The notes under the pieces: model-generated
Databases searched by the model: none
What the model was told of the DNA's origin: nothing
Seen by the model: only the letters and a program-made list of their open reading frames with translations
Source: Pseudomonas cyclaminis
GTDB lineage: Bacteria > Pseudomonadota > Gammaproteobacteria > Pseudomonadales > Pseudomonadaceae
Length of the DNA stretch: 64,000 nt
NCBI RefSeq assembly: GCF_015163715.1
Contig: NZ_JADDUM010000051.1
Span: forward strand, 1-64,000
Direction: 5' to 3'
Position numbers and translations under genes: made by a program
In this document: piece after piece, positions 1 to 9,198 of the stretch
How positions within the stretch are numbered: position 1 is the first letter of the stretch
Layout of the letters: each line of letters begins with the position of its first letter

Positions 1-139
1 CCCCTCCCACACTCAAACCGTGTGAAGCCGACTTATTGAGCCGCAGATTTCGTAGGTGCGCCCAGTTTGCTGCGCGACATCGCTACGTCGAAGAGGTAGT
101 GGGGGCCTCCCACATGGATCTGCCTCTGCCTGACGCTAG
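1..139. other. Gene-free left edge with a truncated REP end
   Basis: The first 12 bases (cccctcccacac) match the outer end of the REP palindrome found repeatedly in this window, so a REP element is probably cut by the window edge. A second, degenerate copy of the same kind (gggggcctcccacatgg) lies near 100-116. No coding sequence is apparent. The stretch is downstream of the FlhB-like gene on the minus strand. Confidence 0.4.
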
Positions 140-469
140 TCAGTAGTCGTCGCCACGCTCCGTCACATCCCGCTCCACCGGCCCCGCGTCCGGGTCATAG
201 CCCACCGGGAACTTGCCCTTCAAGGTCCACGCAAACGCAATGATCTCGGCAATCGTGCGGTACAACTCCTCCGGAATACTGTCGCCCAGCTCCATGCGTG
301 CCAGCAGCTTCACCAGTTCAGCGTTTTCATAGATCGGCACTTCATTTTCACGCGCCAATTTCAGGATGGCTTCGGCCAGGGCATCGTCGCCCTTGGCAGT
401 GAGCGTCGGCGCCTGTTGGCCGTCGTATTTAAGGGCAATCGCCTGGCGTGGCGGGTTTGCGTTGTTCAT
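140..469 (-). CDS. FlhB C-terminal-domain-like flagellar protein (FlhX type)
   Basis: This 109-residue protein resembles only the cytoplasmic C-terminal domain of the flagellar export switch FlhB (EscU/YscU/FlhB superfamily). It has the IALKYDG strand near residues 11-17 and the ENEVPIYENAELVKLL segment that matches the FlhB core. The transmembrane part of FlhB is absent. The NPTH autocleavage motif that normally precedes this strand is replaced by residues around PPRQ, so self-cleavage is not expected. Its ATG overlaps the fliK stop by 4 bases (ATGA), so the two are almost certainly co-translated. In the family such proteins can partly stand in for the FlhB C domain in substrate switching; that role is inferred here. 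Confidence 0.85.
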   Translation of the reverse strand: MNNANPPRQAIALKYDGQQAPTLTAKGDDALAEAILKLARENEVPIYENAELVKLLARMELGDSIPEELYRTIAEIIAFAWTLKGKFPVGYDPDAGPVERDVTERGDDY

Positions 470-2043
470 GCGGTTTCATCCACCCAGCGTTGCTCCAGTC
501 CGGTTTTCGGCCCGCGTGGCGGCGTGCCGAGGTGGCAATCCAGGTCGCCGACGTTGATGCCGGAGGTCACCAGCCGCTCGCGCAGGCTGCCCAAATGGCT
601 TTCGATCAGGCTGGCGGTGAACGGGCGGGTTGCCCACAGTTGGCTGGACAGTTTGCCCTGGGTCAGTTGCGCCTGGACCTGCAATGGCCCCAGCGGCTCC
701 ATATCGAACGCCAACTCGACGCGCCAGAGCATTTGCTTGGGGTCTTTTCTGTCCTTGCGTTCGGGCTGGTCCTTGTCCTGCGCCGGTTCCTCGCGCTGGA
801 ACTTGACCTGCAAGGGCACGATGTCCTGCAGGGTGCGCATGGGGATTTCCAGCTGCCAGGTGGTTTGCAGGCGGCCATCGGCAGTGGTGCCGGTTTGTTC
901 CAGGCTCGACAGTTGATGGCTCTGCAAGCGGGAGATAGCCCCGGCAGCCAGGCGCAGCAGGTTCTCCAGGTCGCCTTCGCCTTCCAGTTTGGCCATCAGC
1001 CGTTCCGGCAGTGGGAAGCCAACTGGCGCCTGTCGTGCGCTGACTTGGCCGAGCGTATTCAGCGGGCTGCGCACGAAATTCGGCATCACCTGGGCCAGGG
1101 TGTTGGCGGCAAGGATCGCATTCAAGTTGGTGCTGGTGGGCAGGGCAGGCAGCAGATCCGCGACCAGGCGCAGCAGCGCGCCCTTCATATCCAGGGGCGG
1201 CACTTGCGGGTTTTGCCCGGCGAGCAGCTTGGCTTCAAGAAACGCGCCGCTGTTCTGGACCACCTGGGCCAGCACCTTGGGATTACTCACCTGGGCCAGG
1301 TCCGGCAGGGCGGCGAGCAAGCGGTCGGCGGCGGCGCGCAGGTCGACCGACGTGCTGTCGCCACGGGGCAGGTTTTGCAACGCGGTGAACACCGCATCCA
1401 GCGAGCCTTGCCGACTTTGCTGAGTCGAGAGTTGTTGGGTGACGGCCAATTGATCCTTGAGCCCGCTCAACGGTACGAAGCTCAGGGTCTGCGCGTTCTG
1501 CACCACGGCGCTGAGCAGGCTGCCCACGCGCAGGGGCTGAGGGCTTTCCACCGTCAGCGTCGCACCGGCCAGGGCGTTGTTGAGCACCGTCACCAGCGAG
1601 CGGTAGATCGCTGGTTGTGCAGTGCCCTGGGGCAACATCTGGGTGGTCAGCACCTTGGCCTGCAACAGCGTGCCCACTGGCATCTGATTAGTGTCGAGGC
1701 GGGTCAGGGCCGCCACATTGGCGCTCAAGGCCTGTTGCAAGCTCAAGGTCAGGTTGCCCGCCGGCGTCTGGCTCACTGCCACATTGCTACCCAATGGCAA
1801 CGGCTGGGCGCTGCTGGCTTGCACCAGGGTCTGGCGGCCGCCTTCAAGGGTCAGCTTGAGCAGAAGCTGAAAGGCTTCACCGCCTTGTTTAAGCGCGATG
1901 ACCTCGGCGTTCGCGGTTTTTCCCGGGTCGATCAGCCCGATCTGCGGCTCCAGCAGTTTCAACAATTCACCCGTCGCAGGCGCGGGGCTTTGCCCGGCTG
2001 TCGGGGTGGGAGGGAGCGTAGGAAGGTTGATCTCGCCGGTCAT
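466..2043 (-). CDS. fliK: Flagellar hook-length control protein FliK
   Basis: The product is about 525 residues when started at the ATG at 2043 (MTGEINLPTLP). An in-frame ATG further upstream (2094) would add 17 unconserved residues. The long N-terminal and middle parts are Gln-, Leu- and Ala-rich with low complexity, as in FliK rulers. The C-terminal part carries the hook-length control domain (residues beginning LWRVELAFDMEPLGPLQVQ and ending with HLGTPPRG). FliK is a secreted ruler that measures the hook and, through its C domain, switches export from hook to filament substrates via FlhB. That the next gene encodes an FlhB-C-like protein fits this. The assignment rests on domain pattern and context. 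Confidence 0.88.
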   Translation of the reverse strand: MTGEINLPTLPPTPTAGQSPAPATGELLKLLEPQIGLIDPGKTANAEVIALKQGGEAFQLLLKLTLEGGRQTLVQASSAQPLPLGSNVAVSQTPAGNLTLSLQQALSANVAALTRLDTNQMPVGTLLQAKVLTTQMLPQGTAQPAIYRSLVTVLNNALAGATLTVESPQPLRVGSLLSAVVQNAQTLSFVPLSGLKDQLAVTQQLSTQQSRQGSLDAVFTALQNLPRGDSTSVDLRAAADRLLAALPDLAQVSNPKVLAQVVQNSGAFLEAKLLAGQNPQVPPLDMKGALLRLVADLLPALPTSTNLNAILAANTLAQVMPNFVRSPLNTLGQVSARQAPVGFPLPERLMAKLEGEGDLENLLRLAAGAISRLQSHQLSSLEQTGTTADGRLQTTWQLEIPMRTLQDIVPLQVKFQREEPAQDKDQPERKDRKDPKQMLWRVELAFDMEPLGPLQVQAQLTQGKLSSQLWATRPFTASLIESHLGSLRERLVTSGINVGDLDCHLGTPPRGPKTGLEQRWVDETA

Positions 2044-2095
2044 CGTGCGCATCGTCTCTGGGGAAATTGCCCTCTTTAGAGTAGGGCATCGCATG

Positions 2096-2101
2096 TATAA
2101 T
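2096..2101 (+). promoter_or_regulatory. Candidate -10 element upstream of the ccm operon
   Basis: A perfect TATAAT lies in the 200-bp gap between fliK (minus strand) and ccmA (plus strand). No good -35 hexamer is seen at 16-18 bp. TTGCCC at 2067-2072 is too far upstream at 23 bp. If used, it would give a leader of roughly 135 nt before the TTG start of ccmA. Confidence 0.4.
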
Positions 2102-2243
2102 GCCGCCCGTCTGCAAAGAGAGCGGTAAAAACCTCACAACTATTTGATCCAGCTCTCTAAAATCGGTCGCCAAAGCCGTTATTGTGCATCTCTCTTTAAC
2201 GGCCGCTGCACCGCCGACTTGAACCGTAAAGGCCCGCGATCTC

Positions 2244-2879
2244 TTGACCAGCCCTCTTCTTGAAGCCGTAGCGCTTGCCTGTGAACGCGACTTGCGCCTG
2301 CTGTTCGAGCACCTCGACCTGCGTGTGGCGGGTGGCGATATGGTGCAGGTCAGCGGCCCCAACGGCAGTGGCAAGACCAGTCTGCTGCGCCTGCTGGCCG
2401 GGCTGATGCAGCCGACGGCGGGCGAAGTACGGCTCAACGGTAAACCCCTCGGCGAACAACGGACTGAACTGGCGCGAAACCTGATCTGGATCGGCCACGC
2501 CGCCGGCATCAAGGACGTGCTCACCGCCGAAGAAAACCTCAGCTGGCTCAGCGCCCTGCATCATCGGGCCTCCCGTGACGCCATCTGGCAGGCCCTGGCC
2601 ACTGTCGGTCTCAAGGGCTTTGAAGACGTTCCTTGCCACACCCTGTCTGCCGGCCAACAGCGCCGCGTGGCCCTGGCGCGCCTGTATCTGCCGGGCCCGC
2701 CGTTGTGGATTCTCGACGAGCCTTTCACCGCCCTGGATAAACAAGGTGTCGCCCAATTGGAAGAGCACCTGGCGCGGCATTGCGAGCAGGGCGGCACCGT
2801 GCTGCTCACCACCCACCACACCCTGGCTCGCATGCCCGCCGGTTACCGCGACCTCGACCTGGGCCGGTGGTCGGCATGA
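2244..2879 (+). CDS. ccmA: Heme exporter ATP-binding subunit CcmA
   Basis: This 211-residue ABC ATPase is the first gene of the cytochrome c maturation operon. Walker A is GPNGSGKTS (residues 38-46), the signature LSAGQQ is at 134-139 and Walker B LWILDE at 154-159. With CcmB it forms the transporter-like module whose ATP hydrolysis drives release of holo-CcmE from CcmC/CcmD. The start is a TTG at 2244 ([16 protein letters not shown]); no ATG upstream keeps the frame and family length. The stop overlaps the ccmB start by 4 bases, which implies coupled translation. Confidence 0.95.
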   Translation: MTSPLLEAVALACERDLRLLFEHLDLRVAGGDMVQVSGPNGSGKTSLLRLLAGLMQPTAGEVRLNGKPLGEQRTELARNLIWIGHAAGIKDVLTAEENLSWLSALHHRASRDAIWQALATVGLKGFEDVPCHTLSAGQQRRVALARLYLPGPPLWILDEPFTALDKQGVAQLEEHLARHCEQGGTVLLTTHHTLARMPAGYRDLDLGRWSA

Positions 2880-3544
2880 GTGTCTTCGCCCTGCTGGTCG
2901 CCCGTGAAGCGCGGCTGTTGTGCCGTCGCCCGGCTGAATTGGCCAACCCGCTGGTGTTCTTTGCCATCGTGATTGCGCTGTTCCCGCTGGCGGTCGGGCC
3001 CGAGACTAAACTGTTGCAAACCTTGTCTCCGGGACTGGTGTGGGTGGCGGCGCTTTTATCGGTTCTGCTCTCGCTGGACGGGCTGTTTCGCAGTGATTTC
3101 GAAGACGGTTCCCTGGAACAGTGGGTCCTTTCGTCGCACCCTTTGCCACTTCTGGTACTGGCCAAGGTGCTGGCACACTGGGCTTTTTCCGGCCTCGCGC
3201 TAGTCTTGCTCTCGCCGCTGTTGGCGATGATGCTGGGCTTGCCCGTTGAATGCCTGCCGATATTGCTTCTGTCCTTGTTACTCGGCACGCCAGTGCTCAG
3301 CCTGTTGGGGGCCGTGGGCGCAGCGTTGACCGTCGGTTTGAAGCGCGGTGGCCTGTTATTGGCCCTGTTGATTCTGCCGTTGTACATCCCGGTACTGATC
3401 CTCGGCAGCGGCGCTTTGCAGGCCGCGCTCATGGGCATGCCGGCGACCGGTTACCTCCTGTGGCTTGGTAGCCTGACCGCCCTGGCGGTAACCCTGACAC
3501 CCTTTGCCATAGCCGCCGGCCTGAAGATCAGCGTCGGTGAATAA
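2876..3544 (+). CDS. ccmB: Heme exporter membrane subunit CcmB
   Basis: A 222-residue integral membrane protein with about six hydrophobic segments, matching CcmB in length and in its N-terminal pattern ([17 protein letters not shown] followed by a long hydrophobic helix). It is the membrane partner of CcmA in the inner membrane. The ATG at 2876 overlaps the ccmA stop (ATGA). An earlier in-frame ATG at 2780 lies deep inside ccmA and is unlikely. An 84-bp gap with two palindromes follows before ccmC, the only sizeable gap between ccm genes here. Confidence 0.93.
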   Translation: MSVFALLVAREARLLCRRPAELANPLVFFAIVIALFPLAVGPETKLLQTLSPGLVWVAALLSVLLSLDGLFRSDFEDGSLEQWVLSSHPLPLLVLAKVLAHWAFSGLALVLLSPLLAMMLGLPVECLPILLLSLLLGTPVLSLLGAVGAALTVGLKRGGLLLALLILPLYIPVLILGSGALQAALMGMPATGYLLWLGSLTALAVTLTPFAIAAGLKISVGE

Positions 3545-3550
3545 TGAGGT

Positions 3551-3577
3551 CTGACCCAGCGTGACACGCTGAGTCAG
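3551..3577. repeat. 27-bp imperfect palindrome between ccmB and ccmC
   Basis: The arms 3551-3563 and 3565-3577 are inverted copies of 13 bases with one mismatch around a single central A. In RNA the innermost pairs would have to open to form the loop. There is no T-run after it, so it is not an obvious intrinsic terminator. Confidence 0.6.
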
Positions 3578-3590
3578 TAAAGACCCTACG

Positions 3591-3610
3591 CTTCTCGTCA
3601 TGACGCGAAG
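3591..3610. repeat. 20-bp near-perfect palindrome just before ccmC
   Basis: CTTCTCGTCATGACGCGAAG reads the same on both strands except at one base pair. It ends 18 bases before the ccmC start codon and may affect transcript stability or ccmC translation; this is inference. Confidence 0.55.
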
Positions 3611-3628
3611 CAACCGTGAGAAACAGCA

Positions 3629-4384
3629 ATGAACTGGACCTGGTTTCACAAGCTTGGCTCGCCCAAATGGTTCTATGGCATCAGCGGCAAACTGCTGCCG
3701 TGGTTGAGCCTCTTCGCCGTGTTGCTGATCGGCATCGGCCTGGTCTGGGGCCTGGCTTTCGCGCCGCCGGATTACCAGCAAGGCAACAGCTTTCGCATCA
3801 TCTATATCCACGTGCCCGCCGCGATGCTCGCCCAGTCCTGCTACGTGATGCTGGCGGTGTGCGGCATTGTCGGCCTGGTGTGGAAGATGAAGCTGGCCGA
3901 CGTGGCCCTGCAATGCGCCGCGCCCATCGGCGCGTGGATGACCGCCGTGGCGCTGGTCACCGGTGCGATCTGGGGCAAACCCACCTGGGGTTCGTGGTGG
4001 GTGTGGGATGCACGACTAACGTCCATGTTGATCCTGCTGTTCCTGTACTTCGGTCTGATTGCCCTGGGCAACGCGATCAGTAATCGTGACAGCGCCGCCA
4101 AGGCCTGCGCGGTACTGGCGATTGTCGGCGTGATCAACATCCCGATCATCAAATACTCGGTGGAGTGGTGGAACACCCTGCACCAGGGCGCCACCTTCAC
4201 CCTCACCGAAAAACCGGCGATGCCCGTGGAAATGTGGGCGCCGTTGCTGTTGATGGTGCTGGGGTTCTACTGCTTCTTCGGCGCCGTGCTGCTGATGCGC
4301 ATGCGCCTTGAAGTGCTCAAGCGTGAAGCCCGCGCCAGTTGGGTCAAGGCCGAAGTGCAAACCTGCCTGGGAGCGCGTGGATGA
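3629..4384 (+). CDS. ccmC: Heme handling protein CcmC
   Basis: A 251-residue polytopic membrane protein of the heme-handling family. The tryptophan-rich motif WGSWWVWD is at residues 120-127. The two flanking histidines, H61 (in IYIHVP) and H185 (in WNTLHQG), correspond to the axial heme ligands known in E. coli CcmC. It presents heme to CcmE at the periplasmic face. The ATG at 3629 follows the gagaaacagca leader, and the stop overlaps ccmD by 4 bases. Confidence 0.95.
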   Translation: MNWTWFHKLGSPKWFYGISGKLLPWLSLFAVLLIGIGLVWGLAFAPPDYQQGNSFRIIYIHVPAAMLAQSCYVMLAVCGIVGLVWKMKLADVALQCAAPIGAWMTAVALVTGAIWGKPTWGSWWVWDARLTSMLILLFLYFGLIALGNAISNRDSAAKACAVLAIVGVINIPIIKYSVEWWNTLHQGATFTLTEKPAMPVEMWAPLLLMVLGFYCFFGAVLLMRMRLEVLKREARASWVKAEVQTCLGARG

Positions 4385-4557
4385 GCTTTGCTTCTTTCAG
4401 TGATTTTCTCGCCATGGGCCACCACGGCCTGTATGTCTGGACGGCCTATGGCATTTGCCTGGCGGTGCTGGCCCTCAACGTCGCCGCGCCGATCCTGGCC
4501 CGCAAGCGTTACCTGCAACAAGAGGCGCGTCGTCTGCGCCGGGAGACCGAAAAGTGA
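4381..4557 (+). CDS. ccmD: Heme exporter small subunit CcmD
   Basis: A 58-residue single-pass membrane protein. It has a short N-terminal segment ([20 protein letters not shown]), one hydrophobic helix around residues 20-38, and a highly charged cytoplasmic tail rich in Arg and Glu. CcmD is needed to release holo-CcmE from the CcmABC complex. It overlaps ccmC (ATGA) and its TGA overlaps the GTG start of ccmE, so it is embedded in a run of coupled genes. Confidence 0.92.
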   Translation: MSFASFSDFLAMGHHGLYVWTAYGICLAVLALNVAAPILARKRYLQQEARRLRRETEK

Positions 4558-5009
4558 ATCCGCTGCGTAGAAAGCGTCTGTTGATCATCCTGGCCATTCT
4601 GGCCGGCGTCGGCATTGCCGTGGCCCTCGCCTTGAGCGCGCTGCAACAGAACATCAACCTGTTCTACACCCCGACCCAGATCGCCAATGGCGAAGCGCCT
4701 GTCGATACGCGCATCCGCGCCGGCGGCATGGTGGAGAAGGGCTCGCTGAAGCGCTCCGGCGACTCCCTCGACGTGACCTTCGTGGTCACCGACTTCAACA
4801 AGGCCGTGACCATCACCTACCGCGGCATCCTCCCGGACCTGTTCCGCGAAGGCCAGGGCATCGTTGCCCTGGGCAAGCTCAACGCCGAGGGCGTAGTGGT
4901 GGCCGATGAAGTGCTGGCCAAGCACGATGAGAAATACATGCCGCCGGAAGTCACCAAGGCTTTGAAAGACAGCGGCCAGTCCGCGCCAACACCCGTTAAG
5001 GAGGGTTGA
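4554..5009 (+). CDS. ccmE: Periplasmic heme chaperone CcmE
   Basis: A 151-residue membrane-anchored OB-fold heme chaperone. A single N-terminal helix (about residues 9-30) anchors the periplasmic domain. The covalent heme-binding histidine is H124 in the motif [12 protein letters not shown], with Y128 close behind, as in the His-type CcmE family. It takes heme from CcmC and hands it to CcmF/CcmH. The start is a GTG at 4554 overlapping the ccmD stop; it restores the usual length. A strong Shine-Dalgarno-like aaggagg lies at its 3' end and serves ccmF. Confidence 0.94.
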   Translation: MNPLRRKRLLIILAILAGVGIAVALALSALQQNINLFYTPTQIANGEAPVDTRIRAGGMVEKGSLKRSGDSLDVTFVVTDFNKAVTITYRGILPDLFREGQGIVALGKLNAEGVVVADEVLAKHDEKYMPPEVTKALKDSGQSAPTPVKEG

Positions 5010-5012
5010 GTG

Positions 5013-7001
5013 ATGACGTCCGCACTGTTTATCCCCGAGTTGGGCCAGTTGGCGATGATCCTCGCCCTGTGCTTCGCCATCGTGCAGGCCGTGGTGCCGT
5101 TGCTCGGCGCCTGGCGTGGCGACCGCCTGTGGATGAGCCTGGCGCAGCCGGCCGCCTGGGGCCAGTTTGCGTTTCTGTTGTTTGCGTTTGGCTGCCTGAC
5201 CTACGCCTTTATGACCGACGACTTTTCGGTCGCCTACGTCGCCAATAACTCCAACACCGCGCTGCCTTGGTACTACAAGTTCAGCGCCGTGTGGGGCGCC
5301 CACGAAGGTTCCTTGCTGCTGTGGGCGTTGATCCTCGGCGGCTGGACCTTTGCCGTGTCGGTGTTCTCGCGCCAACTGCCGCAAGTGATGCTGGCGCGGG
5401 TGCTGGCGGTGATGGGCATGATCAGCATTGGTTTTCTGCTGTTCCTGATCATGACCTCCAACCCGTTCAGCCGCATCCTGCCGCAGATCCCGTCGAACGG
5501 GCATGACCTCAACCCCTTGCTGCAGGACATCGGCCTGATCGTGCACCCGCCGATGCTGTACATGGGTTACGTCGGTTTCTCCGTGGCCTTCGCCTTCGCC
5601 ATCGCCGCCTTGCTCGGCGGGCGCCTGGATGCCGCCTGGGCGCGCTGGTCGCGGCCGTGGACCATCGTCGCCTGGGCCTTCCTGGGGATTGGCATTACGT
5701 TGGGCTCCTGGTGGGCTTACTACGAACTCGGCTGGGGCGGCTGGTGGTTCTGGGACCCGGTGGAAAACGCCTCGTTCATGCCATGGTTGGTGGGCACCGC
5801 GCTGATTCACTCCCTGGCCGTCACTGAAAAGCGCGGCGTGTTCAAGAGCTGGACGGTGCTGCTGGCCATCGCCGCATTTTCCCTCAGCCTGCTCGGCACG
5901 TTCCTCGTGCGTTCAGGCGTACTGACTTCGGTGCACGCGTTTGCGTCCGACCCGGAGCGCGGCGTGTTCATCCTGATCTTCCTGCTGTTTGTGGTGGGCG
6001 GCTCACTCACCCTGTTCGCCCTGCGTGCGCCGGTGGTCAAGAGCCGCGTTGGCTTCAACCTGTGGTCGCGGGAAACCCTGCTGCTGGGCAACAACCTGGT
6101 GCTGGTGGTGGCTGCGTCGATGATCCTGCTCGGCACTCTTTACCCGCTGGTGCTGGATGCGCTGAGCGGTGCCAAGCTGTCCGTCGGCCCGCCGTATTTC
6201 AACGCGCTGTTTATCCCGTTGATGGGTTTGCTGATGGTGGTGATGGCGGTCGGCGTACTGGTGCGCTGGAAAGACACACCGGTGAAATGGCTGGCCGGCA
6301 TGCTGATGCCGGTACTGCTGGGCAGCGTCGCGCTGGCCGTGATCGCCGGTATTGCCTATGGCGATTTCAACTGGGCGGTACTGGCCACCTTTATGCTCGC
6401 CGCCTGGGTGCTGCTGGCCGGTGTGCGCGACATCTTCGACAAGACCCGCCACAAAGGCTTGATCAAAGGCCTGCCGACGCTGACCCGCAGCTACTGGGGC
6501 ATGCAGATCGCCCACATTGGCATCGCCGTGTGTGCGCTGGGCGTGGTGCTCTCCAGCCAGAACAGCGCCGAACGCGACCTGCGCCTGGCGCCGGGCGAGT
6601 CCATGGACCTGGGCGGTTACCAGTTCATCTTTGAGGGCGCCAAGCACTTTGAAGGGCCGAATTTCACGTCCGACAGAGGCACCGTGCGGGTAATGCGCGA
6701 CGGTAAGGAAATCAGCGTGCTGCACCCGGAAAAACGCCTCTACACCGTGCAGAGCTCAATGATGACCGAAGCCGGTATCGACGCCGGTTTCACCCGTGAC
6801 CTGTATGTGGCATTGGGCGAACCGTTGGGCGAGGGCGCCTGGGCCGTGCGCGTGCATGTGAAGCCGTTTGTGCGTTGGATCTGGTTCGGCGGTTTGCTCA
6901 CCGGCTTTGGTGGTTTGCTGGCCGCGCTGGACCGGCGTTATCGGGTCAAGGTCAAGAGCCGGGTGCGTGAAGCCCTCGGTCTGCAAGGAGCGGCGGTATG
7001 A
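5013..7001 (+). CDS. ccmF: Cytochrome c heme lyase subunit CcmF
   Basis: A protein of about 662 residues with many transmembrane helices. The WGGWWFWDP motif is at residues 241-249, with conserved histidines such as H179 (VHPP) and H266, all hallmarks of CcmF. It is the core of the heme ligation complex that attaches heme to apocytochrome c in the periplasm. The ATG at 5013 is preferred because the aaggagg sequence lies about 8 bases upstream; a GTG at 5010 would add one residue. The stop overlaps the next gene by 4 bases. Confidence 0.95.
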   Translation: MTSALFIPELGQLAMILALCFAIVQAVVPLLGAWRGDRLWMSLAQPAAWGQFAFLLFAFGCLTYAFMTDDFSVAYVANNSNTALPWYYKFSAVWGAHEGSLLLWALILGGWTFAVSVFSRQLPQVMLARVLAVMGMISIGFLLFLIMTSNPFSRILPQIPSNGHDLNPLLQDIGLIVHPPMLYMGYVGFSVAFAFAIAALLGGRLDAAWARWSRPWTIVAWAFLGIGITLGSWWAYYELGWGGWWFWDPVENASFMPWLVGTALIHSLAVTEKRGVFKSWTVLLAIAAFSLSLLGTFLVRSGVLTSVHAFASDPERGVFILIFLLFVVGGSLTLFALRAPVVKSRVGFNLWSRETLLLGNNLVLVVAASMILLGTLYPLVLDALSGAKLSVGPPYFNALFIPLMGLLMVVMAVGVLVRWKDTPVKWLAGMLMPVLLGSVALAVIAGIAYGDFNWAVLATFMLAAWVLLAGVRDIFDKTRHKGLIKGLPTLTRSYWGMQIAHIGIAVCALGVVLSSQNSAERDLRLAPGESMDLGGYQFIFEGAKHFEGPNFTSDRGTVRVMRDGKEISVLHPEKRLYTVQSSMMTEAGIDAGFTRDLYVALGEPLGEGAWAVRVHVKPFVRWIWFGGLLTGFGGLLAALDRRYRVKVKSRVREALGLQGAAV

Positions 7002-7534
7002 AGCGTTGGTTGATGGTGTTGCCGCTGGCGTTGTTCCTGGTGGTGGCGGTGTTCCTGTATCGCGGCCTGTACCTGGACCCGGCCGAGCTGCCTTCGGCCA
7101 TGATCGGCAAGCCGTTCCCCGAGTTCTCGCTGTCGAACGTGCAAGGCGACAAGACGCTGACCCGTGCCGACCTGCTGGGCAAACCGGCGCTGGTCAACGT
7201 GTGGGGCACCTGGTGCATCTCCTGCCGCGTCGAACACCCGGTGCTCAACAAATTGGCCGAGAAGGGCGTGGTGATCTACGGCATCAACTACAAGGACGAC
7301 AATGCAGCAGCCTTGAAATGGTTGGCCGAGTTCCACAACCCATACCAGCTGGATATCCGTGATGAAGACGGTAATCTCGGCCTCAACCTCGGCGTCTACG
7401 GTGCCCCGGAGACCTTCTTTATCGACGCCAAGGGCGTGATCCGCGACAAGTACGTCGGCGTGATCGACGAAGTTGTGTGGCGCGAGCAACTGGCCGCCAA
7501 GTACCAGGCGCTGGTCGATGAGGCCAAGCCATGA
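6998..7534 (+). CDS. ccmG: Thiol:disulfide interchange protein DsbE (CcmG)
   Basis: A 178-residue membrane-anchored thioredoxin-like protein. An N-terminal helix (residues 4-20) is followed by a periplasmic thioredoxin fold with the active-site motif WGTWCISC, giving redox cysteines C73 and C76, and the family segment GVYGAPETF that carries the cis-proline. It reduces the CXXCH cysteines of apocytochrome c, directly or through CcmH, before heme attachment. It overlaps both neighbours by 4 bases. Confidence 0.95.
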   Translation: MKRWLMVLPLALFLVVAVFLYRGLYLDPAELPSAMIGKPFPEFSLSNVQGDKTLTRADLLGKPALVNVWGTWCISCRVEHPVLNKLAEKGVVIYGINYKDDNAAALKWLAEFHNPYQLDIRDEDGNLGLNLGVYGAPETFFIDAKGVIRDKYVGVIDEVVWREQLAAKYQALVDEAKP

Positions 7535-8004
7535 AGCGTCTGTTAGCCGCTGCCGTGCTGGCGCTGGGCTTGGTCGGTGTGGCCCACGGGGCCATCGACA
7601 CCTACGAGTTTGCCAAGGACGGTGATCGCGAACGTTTTCGCGAACTGACCAAGGAACTGCGCTGCCCCAAGTGCCAGAACCAGGACATCGCCGACTCCAA
7701 CGCGCCCATCGCCGCCGACCTGCGTAAAGAGATCTTCCGCATGCTGGGTGAGGGCAAGGACAACCAGCAGATCATCGACTTCATGGTCGACCGCTACGGC
7801 GATTTCGTGCGCTACAAACCGGCCCTCACCGGCAAGACCGCGCTGCTCTGGTTCGGCCCCGCCGGGTTGTTGTTGGCGGGCGTGGTCGTCATGGCGGTGA
7901 TCGTGCGCCGTCGCCGCGCCGCGCCAACCGATGGTTCCGACGCACTGTCCCCCGAAGAGCGTAAACGCCTCGACCAACTGCTGGACACCAAGACTGATGA
8001 TTGA
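7531..8004 (+). CDS. ccmH: Cytochrome c maturation protein CcmH
   Basis: A 157-residue protein with an N-terminal signal peptide (cleavage near [11 protein letters not shown]) and the conserved redox motif LRCPKC (C45 and C48). A C-terminal hydrophobic helix of roughly residues 101-122 is followed by a basic cytoplasmic tail. It corresponds to the N-terminal redox half of E. coli CcmH; the TPR half is encoded separately by the next gene, as usual in Pseudomonas. Confidence 0.93.
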   Translation: MKRLLAAAVLALGLVGVAHGAIDTYEFAKDGDRERFRELTKELRCPKCQNQDIADSNAPIAADLRKEIFRMLGEGKDNQQIIDFMVDRYGDFVRYKPALTGKTALLWFGPAGLLLAGVVVMAVIVRRRRAAPTDGSDALSPEERKRLDQLLDTKTDD

Positions 8005-9181
8005 TTTCTGGCTCGCAGCCGGCTTGCTGCTTCTGATTGCCCTGAGTTTCCTGCTGATCCCCGTGTTGCGCGGCCGCCGTGCCCAGCGCGAAGAGGATCG
8101 CACCGCGCTGAACGTGGCGCTGTACCAGGAACGTGTTGCCGAGCTGCAAGTGCAGCAGGACGAAGGCGTGCTCAACGCCGCACAACTCGACACCGGTCGT
8201 GCCGAAGCGGCCCGCGAACTGCTGGCTGATACCGAAGGCGTCGAAAAGCCCCGCGAATCCCGCCTGGGCAAACCGCTGCCGTTGCTCGCCGCCGTCCTCG
8301 TCCCCGTGCTTGGCTTGGGCCTGTACCTGCACTTTGGTGCCAGCGACAAAGTCGAACTGACTCGCGAATTCTCCCAGCCGCCGGTGTCCATGGAGGACAT
8401 GACCCAGCGCCTGGAACGTGCCGCTGCCGCCCAGCCGGACTCGGCCGAAGGCCTGTACTTCCTCGGTCGCGCCTACATGGCCCAGGACCGTTCGGCGGAT
8501 GCGGCCAGAATCTTCGAACGTACCGTGGCGCTGGCTGGCCGCCAGCCGGAGCTGCTTGGCCAGTGGGCCCAGGCGCAATACTTTGCTGACAATAAGCAGT
8601 GGTCGCCCCAGGTTCAGGCGTTGACCGATGAAGCCCTGAAGCTGGATCCGAAGGAAGTCACCAGCCTTGGTCTGTTGGGTATCGCGGCGTTCGAAGGCAA
8701 GCGCTATCAGGAGGCGATTGATTACTGGACCCGCTTGCTGGCCCAACTGCCACCGCAAGACAATTCCCGTGCCGCGCTGCAAGGCGGCATCGACCGGGCA
8801 GCACAAAGCCTGAAGGAAAGCGGGGGCACCGTCGCCCAAAAAGCCGTGCTGAAGGTGCGGGTGGACGTGTCCGCCGACGTGAAGGCCAAGGCGCTGCCGA
8901 CCGACACTGTGTTCATCTTCGCCCGCGCCGTCAGTGGCCCTCCGGCACCGTTGGCGGCCAAACGCGTCACCGTCGCCGAACTGCCCGTCACCGTCGAACT
9001 GGGCGACGCCGACGCGATGATGCCGCAATTGAAACTGTCCAACTTCGCCGAAGTCCAACTGGTTGCGCGCATATCCCGGGCCGGTCTTCCGACCTCTGGC
9101 GAGTGGATCGGCCGCAGCCAACCCCTGGCCAGCAGCAGCACTGCACTGCAACAGCTGACCATCGACAGTCCGGACCAGTAA
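7997..9181 (+). CDS. ccmI: Cytochrome c maturation TPR protein CcmI
   Basis: A protein of about 394 residues. It has an N-terminal transmembrane helix ([20 protein letters not shown]), a charged loop, a second helix near residues 90-107, and a periplasmic domain with TPR-like repeats (for example around [32 protein letters not shown]). CcmI chaperones apocytochromes c, binding their C-terminal helix for delivery to the CcmFH ligase. The ATG at 7997 overlaps the ccmH stop by 8 bases. It is the last ccm gene, followed 17 bp later by a lipoprotein gene in the same direction. Confidence 0.92.
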   Translation: MIDFWLAAGLLLLIALSFLLIPVLRGRRAQREEDRTALNVALYQERVAELQVQQDEGVLNAAQLDTGRAEAARELLADTEGVEKPRESRLGKPLPLLAAVLVPVLGLGLYLHFGASDKVELTREFSQPPVSMEDMTQRLERAAAAQPDSAEGLYFLGRAYMAQDRSADAARIFERTVALAGRQPELLGQWAQAQYFADNKQWSPQVQALTDEALKLDPKEVTSLGLLGIAAFEGKRYQEAIDYWTRLLAQLPPQDNSRAALQGGIDRAAQSLKESGGTVAQKAVLKVRVDVSADVKAKALPTDTVFIFARAVSGPPAPLAAKRVTVAELPVTVELGDADAMMPQLKLSNFAEVQLVARISRAGLPTSGEWIGRSQPLASSSTALQQLTIDSPDQ

Positions 9182-9198
9182 TTCTTGAGGAAACGCCC

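Noticed and set aside
448..2079. A 543-residue open frame on the plus strand opposite fliK
   Set aside because: It mirrors fliK in the GC-rich antisense frame, has Gln/His/Arg-rich low-complexity composition and no family motifs, while the minus strand gives a clear FliK.
4509..5810. A 433-residue minus-strand open frame across ccmE and ccmF
   Set aside because: Composition is His/Gly/Arg-rich antisense translation of ccm genes; no motifs.
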